Assembly: GCA_964057225.1 (NCBI GenBank)
Contig: OZ059899.1
Span: forward strand, 14,888,501 to 14,952,500
Direction: 5' to 3'
Source: Auanema rhodensis
Lineage: Eukaryota; Nematoda; Chromadorea; Rhabditida; Rhabditidae
Length of the DNA stretch: 64,000 nt
The first letter of the stretch is position 1. Each line of letters starts with the position of its first letter. The notes beneath the pieces were generated by a model, which was not told the origin of the DNA, made no database searches, and saw nothing but the letters and a program-made list of their open reading frames with translations. Below, one piece after another: positions 25,170-37,271 of the stretch. Position numbers and translations under genes: made by a program.

Positions 25170-28100
25170 CACGTTGTGTTCCCTGAATGTTCGCTTTTCT
25201 CAAAATTTATCTACAAAATTCAAACAAAAATAGTTTGAGGTTGGGTATTCAGATGTGTAGAATCTGAATTTTCTGGTGAGATTGGGCTAGGTCTTCTGAT
25301 TTTTCCGGAAAAGGTGTTTATACAGACTCCATCCACAAGATTTGTTCACAAAAAAGTTCAGGCTGTAGTCACGTTGTGTTCCCTGAATGTTCGCTTTTCT
25401 CAAAATTTATCTACAAAATTCAAACAAAAATAGTTTGAGGTTGGGTATTCAGATGTGTAGAATCTGAAATTCCTGGTGAGATTGGGCTAGGTCTTCTGAT
25501 TTTTCCGGAAAAGGTGTTTATACAGACTCCATCCACAAGATTTGTTCACAAAAAAGTTCAGGCTGTAGTCACGTTGTGTTCCCTGAATGTTCGCTTTTCT
25601 CAAAATTTATCTACAAAATTCAAACAAAAATAGTTTGAGGTTGGGTATTCAGATGTGTAGAATCTGAAATTCCTGGTGAGATTTGGATACGTCTTCTGAT
25701 TTTTCCGGAAAAGGGGTTTATACAGACTCCATCCACAAGATTTGTTCACAAAAAAGTTCAGGCTGTAGTCACGTTGTGCCCGGTGAATGATTGATTTCCT
25801 CAAAATTCTTCTACTAAAATCAAATAAAAATAGTTTGAGATTGGGTATTCAGATGTGTAGAATCTGAAATTCCTGGTGAGATTCGGCTAGATCTTCTGAT
25901 ATTTCCGGAAAAGGGGTTTATACAGACTCCATCCACAAGATTTGTTCACAAAAAAGTTCAGGCTGTAGTCACGTTGTGTTCCCTGAATGTTCGCTTTTCT
26001 CAAAATTTATCTACAAAATTCAAACAAAAATAGTTTGAGGTTGGGTATTCAGATGTGTAGAATCTGAATTTTCTGGTGAGATTGGGCTAGGTCTTCTGAT
26101 TTTTCCGGAAAAGGTGTTTATACAGACTCCATCCACAAGATTTGTTCACAAAAAAGTTCAGGCTGTAGTCACGTTGTGTTCCCTGAATGTTCGCTTTTCT
26201 CAAAATTTATCTACAAAATTCAAACAAAAATAGTTTGAGGTTGGGTATTCAGATGTGTAGAATCTGAAATTCCTGGTGAGATTGGGCTAGGTCTTCTGAT
26301 TTTTCCGGAAAAGGTGTTTATACAGACTCCATCCACAAGATTTGTTCACAAAAAAGTTCAGGCTGTAGTCACGTTGTGTTCCCTGAATGTTCGCTTTTCT
26401 CAAAATTTATCTACAAAATTCAAACAAAAATAGTTTGAGGTTGGGTATTCAGATGTGTAGAATCTGAAATTCCTGGTGAGATTGGGCTAGGTCTTCTGAT
26501 TTTTCCGGAAAAGGTGTTTATACAGACTCCATCCACAAGATTTGTTCACAAAAAAGTTCAGGCTGTAGTCACGTTGTGTTCCCTGAATGTTCGCTTTTCT
26601 CAAAATTCTTCTACTAAAATCAAATAAAAATAGTTTGAGATTGGGTATTCAGATGTGTAGAATCTGAAATTCCTGGTGAGATTCGGCTAGATCTTCTGAT
26701 ATTTCCGGAAAAGGGGTTTATACAGACTCCATCCACAAGATTTGTTCACAAAAAAGTTCAGGCTGTAGTCACGTTGTGTTCCCTGAATGTTCGCTTTTCT
26801 CAAAATTTATCTACAAAATTCAAACAAAAATAGTTTGAGGTTGGGTATTCAGATGTGTAGAATCTGAATTTTCTGGTGAGATTGGGCTAGGTCTTCTGAT
26901 TTTTCCGGAAAAGGTGTTTATACAGACTCCATCCACAAGATTTGTTCACAAAAAAGTTCAGGCTGTAGTCACGTTGTGTTCCCTGAATGTTCGCTTTTCT
27001 CAAAATTTATCTACAAAATTCAAACAAAAATAGTTTGAGGTTGGGTATTCAGATGTGTAGAATCTGAATTTCCTGGTGAGATTTGGGTAGGTCTTCTGCT
27101 TTTTCCGGAAAAGGGGTTTATAGAGACTCCATCCACAAGATTGGTTCACAAAAAAGTTCAGACTGTAGTCACGTTGTGCCCGGTGAATGATTGATTTCCT
27201 CAAAATTCATCTACTAAAATCAAATAAAAATAGTTTGAGATTGGGTATTCAGATGTGTAGAATCTGAATTTTCTAGTGAGATTCGGCTAGGTCTTCTGAT
27301 TTTTCCGGAAAAGGAGTTTATACCGACTCCATCCACAAGATTTGTTCACAAAAAAGTTCAGGCTGTAGTCATGTTGTGCCCGGTGAATGATTGATTTCCT
27401 CTAAATTCATCTACTAAAATCAAAAAAAAAATAGTTTTAGATTGGGTATTCAGATGTGTAGAATCTGAATTTCCTGGTGAGATTTGGGTAGGTCTTCTGA
27501 TTTTTCCGGAAAAGGGGTTTATACAGACTCCATCCACAAGATTTGTTCACAAAAAAGTTCAGGCTGTAGTCACGTTGTGTTCCCTGAATGTTCGCTTTTC
27601 TCAAAATTTATCTACAAAATTCAAACAAAAATAGTTTGAGGTTGGGTATTCAGATGTGTAGAATCTGAATTTCCTGGTGAGATTTGGGTAGGTCTTCTGC
27701 TTTTTCCGGAAAAGGGGTTTATACCGACTCCATCCACAAGATTTGTTCACAAAAAAGTTCAGGCTGTAGTCATGTTGTGCCCGGTGAATGATTGATTTCC
27801 TCAAAATTCATCTACTAAAATCAAATAAAAATAGTTTGAGATTGGGTATTCAGATGTGTAGAATCTGAATTTTCTGGTGAGATTCGGCTAGGTCTTCTGA
27901 TTTTTCCGGAAAAGGGGTTTATACCGACTCCATCCACAAGATTGGTTCACAAAAAAGTTCAGGCTGTAGTCACGTTGTGCCCGGTGAATGATTGATTTCC
28001 TCAAAATTCATCTACTAAAATCAAATAAAAATAGTTTGAGATTGGGTATTCAGATGTGTAGAATCTGAATTTTCTGGTGAGATTCGGCTAGGTCTTCTGA

Positions 28101-28420
28101 TTTTTCCGGAAAAGGGGTTTATACCGACCCCATCCACAAGATTTATTCACAAAAAAGTTCAGACTGTAGTCACGTTGTGCCCGGTGAATGATTGATTTCC
28201 TCAAAATTCTTCTACTAAAATCAAATAAAAATAGTTTGAGATTGGGTATTCAGATGTGTAGAATCTGAAATTCCTGGTGAGATTCGGCTAGATCTTCTGA
28301 TATTTCCGGAAAAGGGGTTTATACAGACTCCATCCACAAGATTTGTTCACAAAAAAGTTCAGGCTGTAGTCACGTTGTGTTCCCTGAATGTTCGCTTTTC
28401 TCAAAATTTATCTACAAAAT
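25170..28420 (+). repeat. satellite segment with the divergent S2 half-monomer
   Basis: Here many monomers carry a different second half: gttccctgaatgttcgc then aatttatctacaaaattc, instead of cccggtgaatgattgattt then ttcatctactaaaatc. S2 halves occur near 25180, 25380, 25580, 25980, 26180, 26380, 26780, 26980, 27580 and 28380. A related, more diverged form is found at the far end (40910-41160). One monomer near 26580-26620 switches from S2 to the ordinary type inside the half, marking a recombination point. Confidence 0.85.
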
Positions 28421-31400
28421 TCAAACAAAAATAGTTTGAGGTTGGGTATTCAGATGTGTAGAATCTGAATTTCCTGGTGAGATTTGGGTAGGTCTTCTGC
28501 TTTTTCCGGAAAAGGGGTTTATACCGACTCCATCCACAAGATTGGTTCACAAAAAAGTTCAGGCTGTAGTCACGTTGTGCCCGGTGAATGATTGATTTCC
28601 TCAAAATTCATCTACTAAAATCAAATAAAAATAGTTTGAGATTGGGTATTCAGATGTGTAGAATCTGAATTTTCTGGTGAGATTCGGCTAGGTCTTCTGA
28701 TTTTTCCGGAAAAGGGGTTTATACCGACCCCATCCACAAGATTTATTCACAAAAAAGTTCAGACTGTAGTCACGTTGTGCCCGGTGAATGATTGATTTCC
28801 TCAAAAATCATTTACTAAAATCAAATAAAAATAGTTTGAGATTGGGTATTCAGATGTGTGGAATCTGAAATTCCTGGTGAGATTCCGCTAGGTCTTCTGC
28901 TTTTTCCGGAAAAGGGGTTTATACCGACTCCATCCACAAGATTGGTTCACAAAAAAGTTCAGGCTGTAGTCACGTTGTGCCCGGTGAATGATTGATTTCC
29001 TCAAAATTCATCTACTAAAATCAAATAAAAATAGTTTGAGATTGGGTATTCAGATGTGTAGAATCTGAAATTCCTGGTGAGATTTGGCTAGGTCTTCTGA
29101 TTTTTCCGGAAAAGGGGTTTATACCGACTCCATCCACAAGATTTGTTCACAAAAAAGTTCAGGCTGTAGTCACGTTGTGCCCGGTGAATGATTGATTTCC
29201 TCAAAAATCATTTACTAAAATCAAATAAAAATAGTTTGAGATTGGGTATTCAGATGTGTGGAATCTGAAATTCCTGGTGAGATTCCGCTAGGTCTTCTGA
29301 TTTTTCCGGAAAAGGGGTTTATACAGACTCCATCCACAAGATTTGTTCACAAAAAAGTTCAGGCTGTAGTCACGTTGTGCCCGGTGAATGATTGATTTCC
29401 TCAAAATTCATCTACTAAAATCAAATAAAAATAGTTTGAGATTGGGTATTCAGATGTGTGGAATCTGAAATTCCTGGTGAGATTCGGCTAGATCTTCTGA
29501 TTTTTCCGGAAAAGGGGTTTATACCGACTCCATCCACAAGATTTGTTCACAAAAAAGTTCAGGCTGTAGTCACGTTGTGCCCGGTGAATGATTGATTTCC
29601 TCAAAATTCATCTACTAAAATCAAATAAAAATAGTTTGAGATTGGGTATTCAGATGTGTGGAATCTGAAATTCCTGGTGAGATTCCGCTAGGTCTTCTGA
29701 TTTTTCCGGAAAAGGGGTTTATACCGACTCCATCCACAAGATTTGTTCACAAAAAAGTTCAGGCTGTAGTCACGTTGTGCCCGGTGAATGATTGATTTCC
29801 TCAAAAATCATTTACTAAAATCAAATAAAAATAGTTTGAGATTGGGTATTCAGATGTGTAGAATCTGAATTTCCTGGTGAAATTTGGCTAGGTCTTCTGC
29901 TTTTTCCGGAAAAGGGGTTTATACCGACTCCATCCACAAGATTTGTTCACAAAAAAGTTCAGGCTGTAGTCACGTTGTCCCCGGTGAATGATTGATTTCC
30001 TCAAAATTCATCTACTAAAATCAAATAAAAATAGTTGGAGATTGGGTATTCAGATGTGTAGAATCTGAAATTCCTGGTGAGATTTGGCTAGGTCTTCTGA
30101 TTTTTCCGGAAAAGGGGTTTATACCGACCCCATCCACAAGATTTGTTCACAAAAAAGTTCAGGCTGTAGTCACGTTGTCCCCGGTGAATGATTGATTTCC
30201 TCAAAATTCATCTACTAAAATCAAATAAAAATAGTTGGAGATTGGGTATTCAGATGTGTAGAATCTGAATTTTCTGGTGAGATTCGGCTAGGTCTTCTGC
30301 TTTTTCCGGAAAAGGGGTTTATACTGACTCCATCCACAAGATTTGTTCACAAAAAAGTTCAGGCTGTAGTCACGTTGTGCCCGGTGAATGATTGATTTCC
30401 TCAAAATTCATCTACTAAAATCAAATAAAAATAGTTGGAGATTGGGTATTCAGATGTGTAGAATCTGAATTTTCTGGTGAGATTCGGCTAGGTCTTCTGC
30501 TTTTTCCGGAAAACGGGTTTATACCGACTCCATCCACAAGATTTGTTCACAAAAAAGTTCAGGCTGTAGTCACGTTGTGCCCGGTGAATGATTGATTTCC
30601 TCAAAATTCATCTACTAAAATCAAATAAAAATAGTTGGAGATTGGGTATTCAGATGTGTAGAATCTGAATTTTCTGGTGAGATTCGGCTAGGTCTTCTGC
30701 TTTTTCCAGAAAAGGGGTTTATACCGACTCCATCCACAAGATTTGTTCACAAAAAAGTTCAGGCTGTAGTCACGTTGTGCCCGGTGAATGATTGATTTCC
30801 TCAAAATTCATCTACTAAAATCAAATAAAAATAGTTTGAGATTGGGTATTCAGATGTGTAGAATCTGAAATTCCTTGTGAGATTTGGCTAGGTCTTCTGC
30901 TTTTTCCGGAAAAGGGGTTTATACCGACTCCATCCACAAGATTTGTTCACAAAAAAGTTCAGGCTGTAGTCACGTTGTGCCCGGTGAATGATTGATTTCC
31001 TCAAAATTCATCTACTAAAATCAAATATAAATAGTTGGAGGTTGGGTATTCAGATGTGTAGAATCTGAATTTTCTGGTGAGATTCGGCTAGGTCTTCTGA
31101 TTTTTCCGGAAAAGGGGTTTATACTGACTCCATCCACAAGATTTGTTCACAAAAAAGTTCAGGCTGTAGTCACGTTGTGCCCGGTGAATGATTGATTTCC
31201 TCAAAATTCATCTACTAAAATCAAATATAAATAGTTGGAGGTTGGGTATTCAGATGTGTAGAATCTGAATTTTCTGGTGAGATTCGGCTAGGTCTTCTGC
31301 TTTTTCCGGAAAACGGGTTTATACCGACTCCATCCACAAGATTTGTTCACAAAAAAGTTCAGGCTGTAGTCACGTTGTGCCCGGTGAATGATTGATTTCC

Positions 31401-34400
31401 TCAAAATTCATCTACTAAAATCAAATAAAAATAGTTGGAGATTGGGTATTCAGATGTGTAGAATCTGAATTTTCTGGTGAGATTCGGCTAGGTCTTCTGA
31501 TTTTTCCGGAAAAGGGGTTTATACCGACTCCATCCACAAGATTTGTTCACAAAAAAGTTCAGGCTGTAGTCACGTTGTGCCCGGTGAATGATTGATTTCC
31601 TCAAAATTCATCTACTAAAATCAAATAAAAATAGTTTGAGATTGGGTATTCAGATGTGTAGAATCTGAAATTCCTTGTGAGATTTGGCTAGGTCTTCTGC
31701 TTTTTCCGGAAAAGGGGTTTATACCGACTCCATCCACAAGATTTGTTCACAAAAAAGTTCAGGCTGTAGTCACGTTGTGCCCGGTGAATGATTGATTTCC
31801 TCAAAATTCATCTACTAAAATCAAATAAAAATAGTTGGAGATTGGGTATTCAGATGTGTAGAATCTGAATTTCCTGGTGAGATTTGGGTAGGTCTTCTGC
31901 TTTTTCCGGAAAAGGGGTTTATACCGACTCCATCCACAAGATTTGTTCACAAAAAAGTTCAGGCTGTAGTCACGTTGTGCCCGGTGAATGATTGATTTCC
32001 TCAAAATTCATCTACTAAAATCAAATAAAAATAGTTTGAGATTGGGTATTCAGATGTGTAGAATCTGAAATTCCTGGTGAGATTTGGCTAGGTCTTCTGA
32101 TTTTTCCGGAAAAGGGGTTTATACCGACCCCATCCACAAGATTTATTCACAAAAAAGTTCAGACTGTAGTCACGTTGTGCCCGGTGAATGATTGATTTCC
32201 TCAAAATTCATCTACTAAAATCAAATAAAAATAGTTTGAGATTGGGTATTCAGATGTGTAGAATCTGAAATTCCTGGTGAGATTTGGCTAGGTCTTCTGA
32301 TTTTTCCGGAAAAGGGGTTTATACCGACCCCATCCACAAGATTTATTCACAAAAAAGTTCAGACTGTAGTCACGTTGTGCCCGGTGAATGATTGATTTCC
32401 TCAAAATTCATCTACTAAAATCAAATAAAAATAGTTTGAGATTGGGTATTCAGATGTGTAGAATCTGAAATTCCTGGTGAGATTTGGCTAGGTCTTCTGA
32501 TTTTTCCGGAAAAGGGGTTTATACCGACTCCATCCACAAGATTTGTTCACAAAAAAGTTCAGGCTGTAGTCACGTTGTGCCCGGTGAATGATTGATTTCC
32601 TCAAAAATCATTTACTAAAATCAAATAAAAATAGTTTGAGATTGGGTATTCAGATGTGTGGAATCTGAAATTCCTGGTGAGATTCCGCTAGGTCTTCTGA
32701 TTTTTCCGGAAAAGGGGTTTATACCGACTTCATCCACAAGATTTGTTCACAAAAAAGTTCAGGCTGTAGTCACGTTGTGCCCGGTGAATGATTAATTTCC
32801 TCAAAATTCATCTACTAAAATCAAATAAAAATAGTTTGAGATTGGGTATTCAGATGTGTGGAATCTGAAATTCCTGGTGAGATTCCGCTAGGTCTTCTGA
32901 TTTTTCCGGAAAAGGGGTTTATACCGACTCCATCCACAAGATTTGTTCACAAAAAAGTTCAGGCTGTAGTCACGTTGTGCCCGGTGAATGATTGATTTCC
33001 TCAAAAATCATTTACTAAAATCAAATAAAAATAGTTTGAGATTGGGTATTCAGATGTGTAGAATCTGAATTTCCTGGTGAAATTTGGCTAGGTCTTCTGC
33101 TTTTTCCGGAAAAGGGGTTTATACCGACTCCATCCACAAGATTTGTTCACAAAAAAGTTCAGGCTGTAGTCACGTTGTCCCCGGTGAATGATTGATTTCC
33201 TCAAAATTCATCTACTAAAATCAAATAAAAATAGTTGGAGATTGGGTATTCAGATGTGTAGAATCTGAATTTTCTGGTGAGATTCGGCTAGGTCTTCTGC
33301 TTTTTCCGGAAAAGGGGTTTATACTGACTCCATCCACAAGATTTGTTCACAAAAAAGTTCAGGCTGTAGTCACGTTGTGCCCGGTGAATGATTGATTTCC
33401 TCAAAATTCATCTACTAAAATCAAATAAAAATAGTTGGAGATTGGGTATTCAGATGTGTAGAATCTGAATTTTCTGGTGAGATTCGGCTAGGTCTTCTGC
33501 TTTTTCCGGAAAACGGGTTTATACCGACTCCATCCACAAGATTTGTTCACAAAAAAGTTCAGGCTGTAGTCACGTTGTGCCCGGTGAATGATTGATTTCC
33601 TCAAAATTCATCTACTAAAATCAAATAAAAATAGTTGGAGATTGGGTATTCAGATGTGTAGAATCTGAATTTTCTGGTGAGATTCGGCTAGGTCTTCTGA
33701 TTTTTCCGGAAAAGGGGTTTATACCGACTCCATCCACAAGATTTGTTCACAAAAAAGTTCAGGCTGTAGTCACGTTGTGCCCGGTGAATGATTGATTTCC
33801 TCAAAATTCATCTACTAAAATCAAACAAAAATAGTTGGAGATTGGGTATTCAGATGTGTAGAATCTGAATTTTCTGGTGAGATTCGGCTAGGTCTTCTGC
33901 TTTTTCCGGAAAACGGGTTTATACCGACTCCATCCACAAGATTTGTTCACAAAAAAGTTCAGGCTGTAGTCACGTTGTGCCCGGTGAATGATTGATTTCC
34001 TCAAAATTCATCTACTAAAATCAAATAAAAATAGTTTGAGATTGGGTATTCAGATGTGTAGAATCTGAAATTCCTTGTGAGATTTGGCTAGGTCTTCTGC
34101 TTTTTCCGGAAAAGGGGTTTATACCGACTCCATCCACAAGATTTGTTCACAAAAAAGTTCAGGCTGTAGTCACGTTGTGCCCGGTGAATGATTGATTTCC
34201 TCAAAATTCATCTACTAAAATCAAATAAAAATAGTTTGAGATTGGGTATTCAGATGTGTAGAATCTGAAATTCCTTGTGAGATTTGGCTAGGTCTTCTGC
34301 TTTTTCCGGAAAAGGGGTTTATACTGACTCCATCCACAAGATTTGTTCACAAAAAAGTTCAGGCTGTAGTCACGTTGTGCCCGGTGAATGATTGATTTCC

Positions 34401-35093
34401 TCAAAATTCATCTACTAAAATCAAATAAAAATAGTTTGAGATTGGGTATTCAGATGTGTAGAATCTGAAATTCCTTGTGAGATTTGGCTAGGTCTTCTGC
34501 TTTTTCCGGAAAAGGGGTTTATACCGACTCCATCCACAAGATTTGTTCACAAAAAAGTTCAGGCTGTAGTCACGTTGTGCCCGGTGAATGATTGATTTCC
34601 TCAAAATTCATCTACTAAAATCAAATATAAATAGTTGGAGGTTGGGTATTCAGATGTGTAGAATCTGAATTTTCTGGTGAGATTCGGCTAGGTCTTCTGC
34701 TTTTTCCGGAAAAGGGGTTTATACCGACTCCATCCACAAGATTTGTTCACAAAAAAGTTCAGGCTGTAGTCACGTTGTGCCCGGTGAATGATTGATTTCC
34801 TCAAAAATCATTTACTAAAATCAAATAAAAATAGTTTGAGATTGGGTATTCAGATGTGTAGAATCTGAATTTTCTGGTGAGATTCGCCTAGGTCTTCTGC
34901 TTTTTCCGGTAAAGGGGTTTATGATTTTTGCACCATTTTGTGCTTTTTAGACTCATTTTTCAACGAAAAAGTGGGTTAGCTCATCGAAAATTAGTCATTT
35001 TTGAGAAACATCACTTTTTGGGCTGAACGTAGAAGTGACCATTCTGCCCACTTTCAATTTTTTACTTGTATTTATTGTTTTTATTGCTATTAA

Positions 35094-35300
35094 ATGAGCT
35101 TTTCGCAAAATCTTAAACCTCTGACAAATTATGATCTCATTGAATTAGTAGAATTATTAAAGATTAAGAACTTCCGGAGAATCTTTATATGAAACAATTT
35201 GCCGAATGAAGAAATTAAAGAAAGAGAAGTTGGTATTGTAAAACTGGATTCGTCTGAAGGTGAAGGTACTCATTGGGTTTGTTACTACAAAAAAAACTAG
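35094..35300 (+). pseudogene. relic resembling the adenain-like protease of Maverick/Polinton elements, copy 1
   Basis: A 69-codon frame opens at the ATG and is interrupted by one in-frame TGA at 35190-35192. It then stays open to TAG at 35298. The first part contains LTNYDL and the last part contains GIVKLDSSEGEGTHW followed by VCYY. As I remember the family, adenain-like cysteine proteases of Maverick/Polinton elements and related DNA viruses start this way, and GTHW holds the catalytic histidine. Only the N-terminal part is present: the acid, cysteine and glutamine residues further on are missing, so it cannot be active. It ends a few bases before the polyadenylation signal of the convergent gene. 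The assignment rests on remembered motifs. Confidence 0.6.
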
Positions 35301-35360
35301 ATAAACTTTATTTATTTGTAAACAAATAACTTACGACAACATCTACTTTGGAACAAAGAA

Positions 35361-36413
35361 TTAAACAGTAACCGAATATTTGCACTTAAAATCATAGCCT
35401 CCAAGACGAATAGTATCATTTTTCTGCTCGACTTTGACTTCTGGGTTACAGCCGGTAATGAAATCTGTGTTGAATTTGTCCCAGAGCTTGTCGACGTCGA
35501 GTTTTGCAATATGCTCCACAAAAAATTCCACATCAGCGATGACTTCCAGAAATTCGAGTGTCGAGTGAATGTACACTGAGTCATAGACTGATCGATGCTT
35601 TCTAAATTTATTTAATAGAGTTATAAGAGAAATAAAAGAATCAAAAATAAATTAAACTATATAAGCTTATTATTAAATAACTTACTTTTCTGCTTTGACC
35701 CAGATATCGCTTAACTTCCAAAAGATATTGATGGAGATTTCGGATCGCTGAAGGCTTTGGGTAAGAGCATATCGGAAACAAAACTTGAGAGCATCGAGCG
35801 ACCTGGGATCGATTCCTGAAACCTTCAGATAAATACCTCCAATAAGCAATAAATATACACAATGTTCTAATCAGACCGTTTCCAATATTTCTCTCTATCT
35901 CTATACTCTCTCACTTTTTCACACTACTCACTAGACATTATTGGATAAGAGTGTGCGAGAGAGTAGAAAAATACTGTATACGGGCTTTGGTTGATTTTCA
36001 AAGGAGGAAAAACGTGGTGAATATATACCTTCTCCGCAGGAAAGATACAGCTTCTTCACTGCATAAACCGCAGCGAACCACGTCTTTTCAGCTGACTGGA
36101 TCAGATCTGGAGGCTTCTGGTTGAAGAAGTGGCGTGCTCGCTCGATGAAAGTACTGGCGTTGTACTTCTGTATATCCTCTTGAAAAACAAAATATTTATT
36201 CTAAAAAGTGTTTGCCAACTTGTAGTTTTATTTTTAGAAATTAGCATTCATAAAAAAAACAAAAAAAACCTTAATAAATCATACCTTGGACTCCCAGCCT
36301 TCCAAATCATCGATAGTCAGGCCTTTCTCCTTAAGCTCTACGCAGAGTTCGTCAAAATGGGCTTCATTCACACAAATCAGCTCGCGACCATTAACCAAAA
36401 ATGTTTTCGGCAT
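35361..36413 (-). CDS. HEPN/PaREP1-like helical protein, copy 1 (four exons)
   Basis: Minus-strand exons 36285-36413, 36029-36200, 35686-35815 and 35361-35601 join in phase to 223 residues plus TAA, with GT-AG borders throughout. A ttttcag acceptor lies two bases before the ATG, so a 5'UTR intron or a trans-splice site is likely. An AATAAA on the minus strand (35309-35314) lies about 50 bp after the stop. The protein is mostly helical. IERARHFF (62-69) and SAEKTWFAAVYAVKKL (79-94) form a helix pair, LDALKFCFRYAL follows, and AEKKHRSVYDSVYIH (about 142-156) precedes LEFLEVIADVEFFVEHI. This order recalls PaREP1/HEPN proteins (A-E-K-x-W helix, later A-E-x-x-H-x-x-x-Y helix). No clear RX4-6H nuclease motif is present, so enzyme activity is not implied. 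The family name is an inference; the gene structure is firm. Confidence 0.8.
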
Positions 36414-36654
36414 ATCTGAAAACAAAACTTTAGTTATTAAACATGAACGAAAAATACAAATATTTGGTTTGAAGCGACTAGACAGTAAAACATTTAGAGA
36501 GAGGAAATTCAATCAAAGGTAAATGAAATAGCAGAAATAGTTAGGGTTAGCGTCCCCTCTAGCCCAACGCGTTTGCGTGTCGTTTTGCGTGCGTATAGTT
36601 CAACTGGAGCAAATGTGTGATTGTGCTCGATCACAGTGAGGAAGAGAAAAGAAT

Positions 36655-36833
36655 TGTTCACAAAAAAGTTCAGGCTGTAGTCACGTTGTGCCCGGTGAAT
36701 GATTGATTTCCTCAAAAATCATTTACTAAAATCAAATAAAAATAGTTTGAGATTGGGTATTCAGATGTGTAGAATCTGAATTTTCTGGTGAGATTCGCCT
36801 AGGTCTTCTGCTTTTTCCGGTAAAGGGGTTTAT
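36655..36833 (+). repeat. partial satellite monomer between gene units 1 and 2
   Basis: This is 179 bp of the 200-bp satellite, from tgttcac to gggtttat. It lacks only the roughly 21 bp that the 1.73-kb segment displaced. It lies about 240 bp upstream of the copy-1 gene start and just before the next unit, so satellite DNA forms the spacer between gene copies. Confidence 0.95.
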
Positions 36834-37004
36834 GATTTTTGCACCATTTTGTGCTTTTTAGACTCATTTTTCAACGAAAAAGTGGGTTAGCTCATCGAAA
36901 ATTAGTCATTTTTGAGAAACATCACTTTTTGGGCTGAACGTAGAAGTGACCATTCTGCCCACTTTCAATTTTTTACTTGTATTTATTGTTTTTATTGCTA
37001 TTAA

Positions 37005-37211
37005 ATGAGCTTTTCGCAAAATCTTAAACCTCTGACAAATTATGATCTCATTGAATTAGTAGAATTATTAAAGATTAAGAACTTCCGGAGAATCTTTATA
37101 TGAAACAATTTGCCGAATGAAGAAATTAAAGAAAGAGAAGTTGGTATTGTAAAACTGGATTCGTCTGAAGGTGAAGGTACTCATTGGGTTTGTTACTACA
37201 AAAAAAACTAG
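37005..37211 (+). pseudogene. adenain-like protease relic, copy 2
   Basis: Copy of the relic in unit 1, at +1911 bp, with the same in-frame TGA (37101-37103) and the same terminal TAG. The stop codon therefore predates the amplification of the unit. Confidence 0.6.
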
Positions 37212-37271
37212 ATAAACTTTATTTATTTGTAAACAAATAACTTACGACAACATCTACTTTGGAACAAAGAA

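Larger units (their letters stand above)
8816..34922 (+). repeat. 200-bp satellite array, about 130 monomers
   Basis: Head-to-tail monomers of 200 bp (198-202, differing mainly in an A-run) fill 26 kb without interruption. Each monomer holds a 12-bp perfect palindrome (ttttccggaaaa; 10 bp in the gatattt variants) and a hairpin with an 8-bp stem (attcagat / atctgaat) and 7-nt loop. Diagnostic positions define subtypes that are grouped along the array: ttccgctagg types at 9-13 kb, tggatacg and gggtagg types at 19.5-25 kb, a second-half variant at 25-28 kb, and cttctgcttttt types at 28-35 kb. Sixty-seven-residue minus-strand frames recur in many monomers because the frame happens to be open. The 200-bp period is not a multiple of three and monomers without that frame are common, so they are not evidence of coding. 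Confidence 0.98.

Noticed and set aside
19587-32004. Some twenty near-identical 67-residue minus-strand open frames in the satellite
   Set aside because: They are one frame of the 200-bp monomer that happens to be open. Monomers with a small indel or base change lose it, there is no splice or polyadenylation context, and the residues show no known domain. I treat them as satellite, not genes.
36129-36522. Plus-strand frames across the captured gene (96 and 78 residues, and their copies)
   Set aside because: They lie antisense to exons 1 and 2 of the minus-strand gene, whose phases and splice sites all close.
36541-36552. Telomere-like ttagggttag word in each gene unit
   Set aside because: Only about one and a half repeats are present and they are embedded in unique sequence, so it is not a telomeric tract.
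36655-36715. 68-residue minus-strand frames starting in the satellite and running into the gene unit (36509-36715 and its copies)
   Set aside because: They only join the satellite frame to the spacer upstream of the helical-protein gene. The real start is the ATG at 36413 directly after a splice acceptor.
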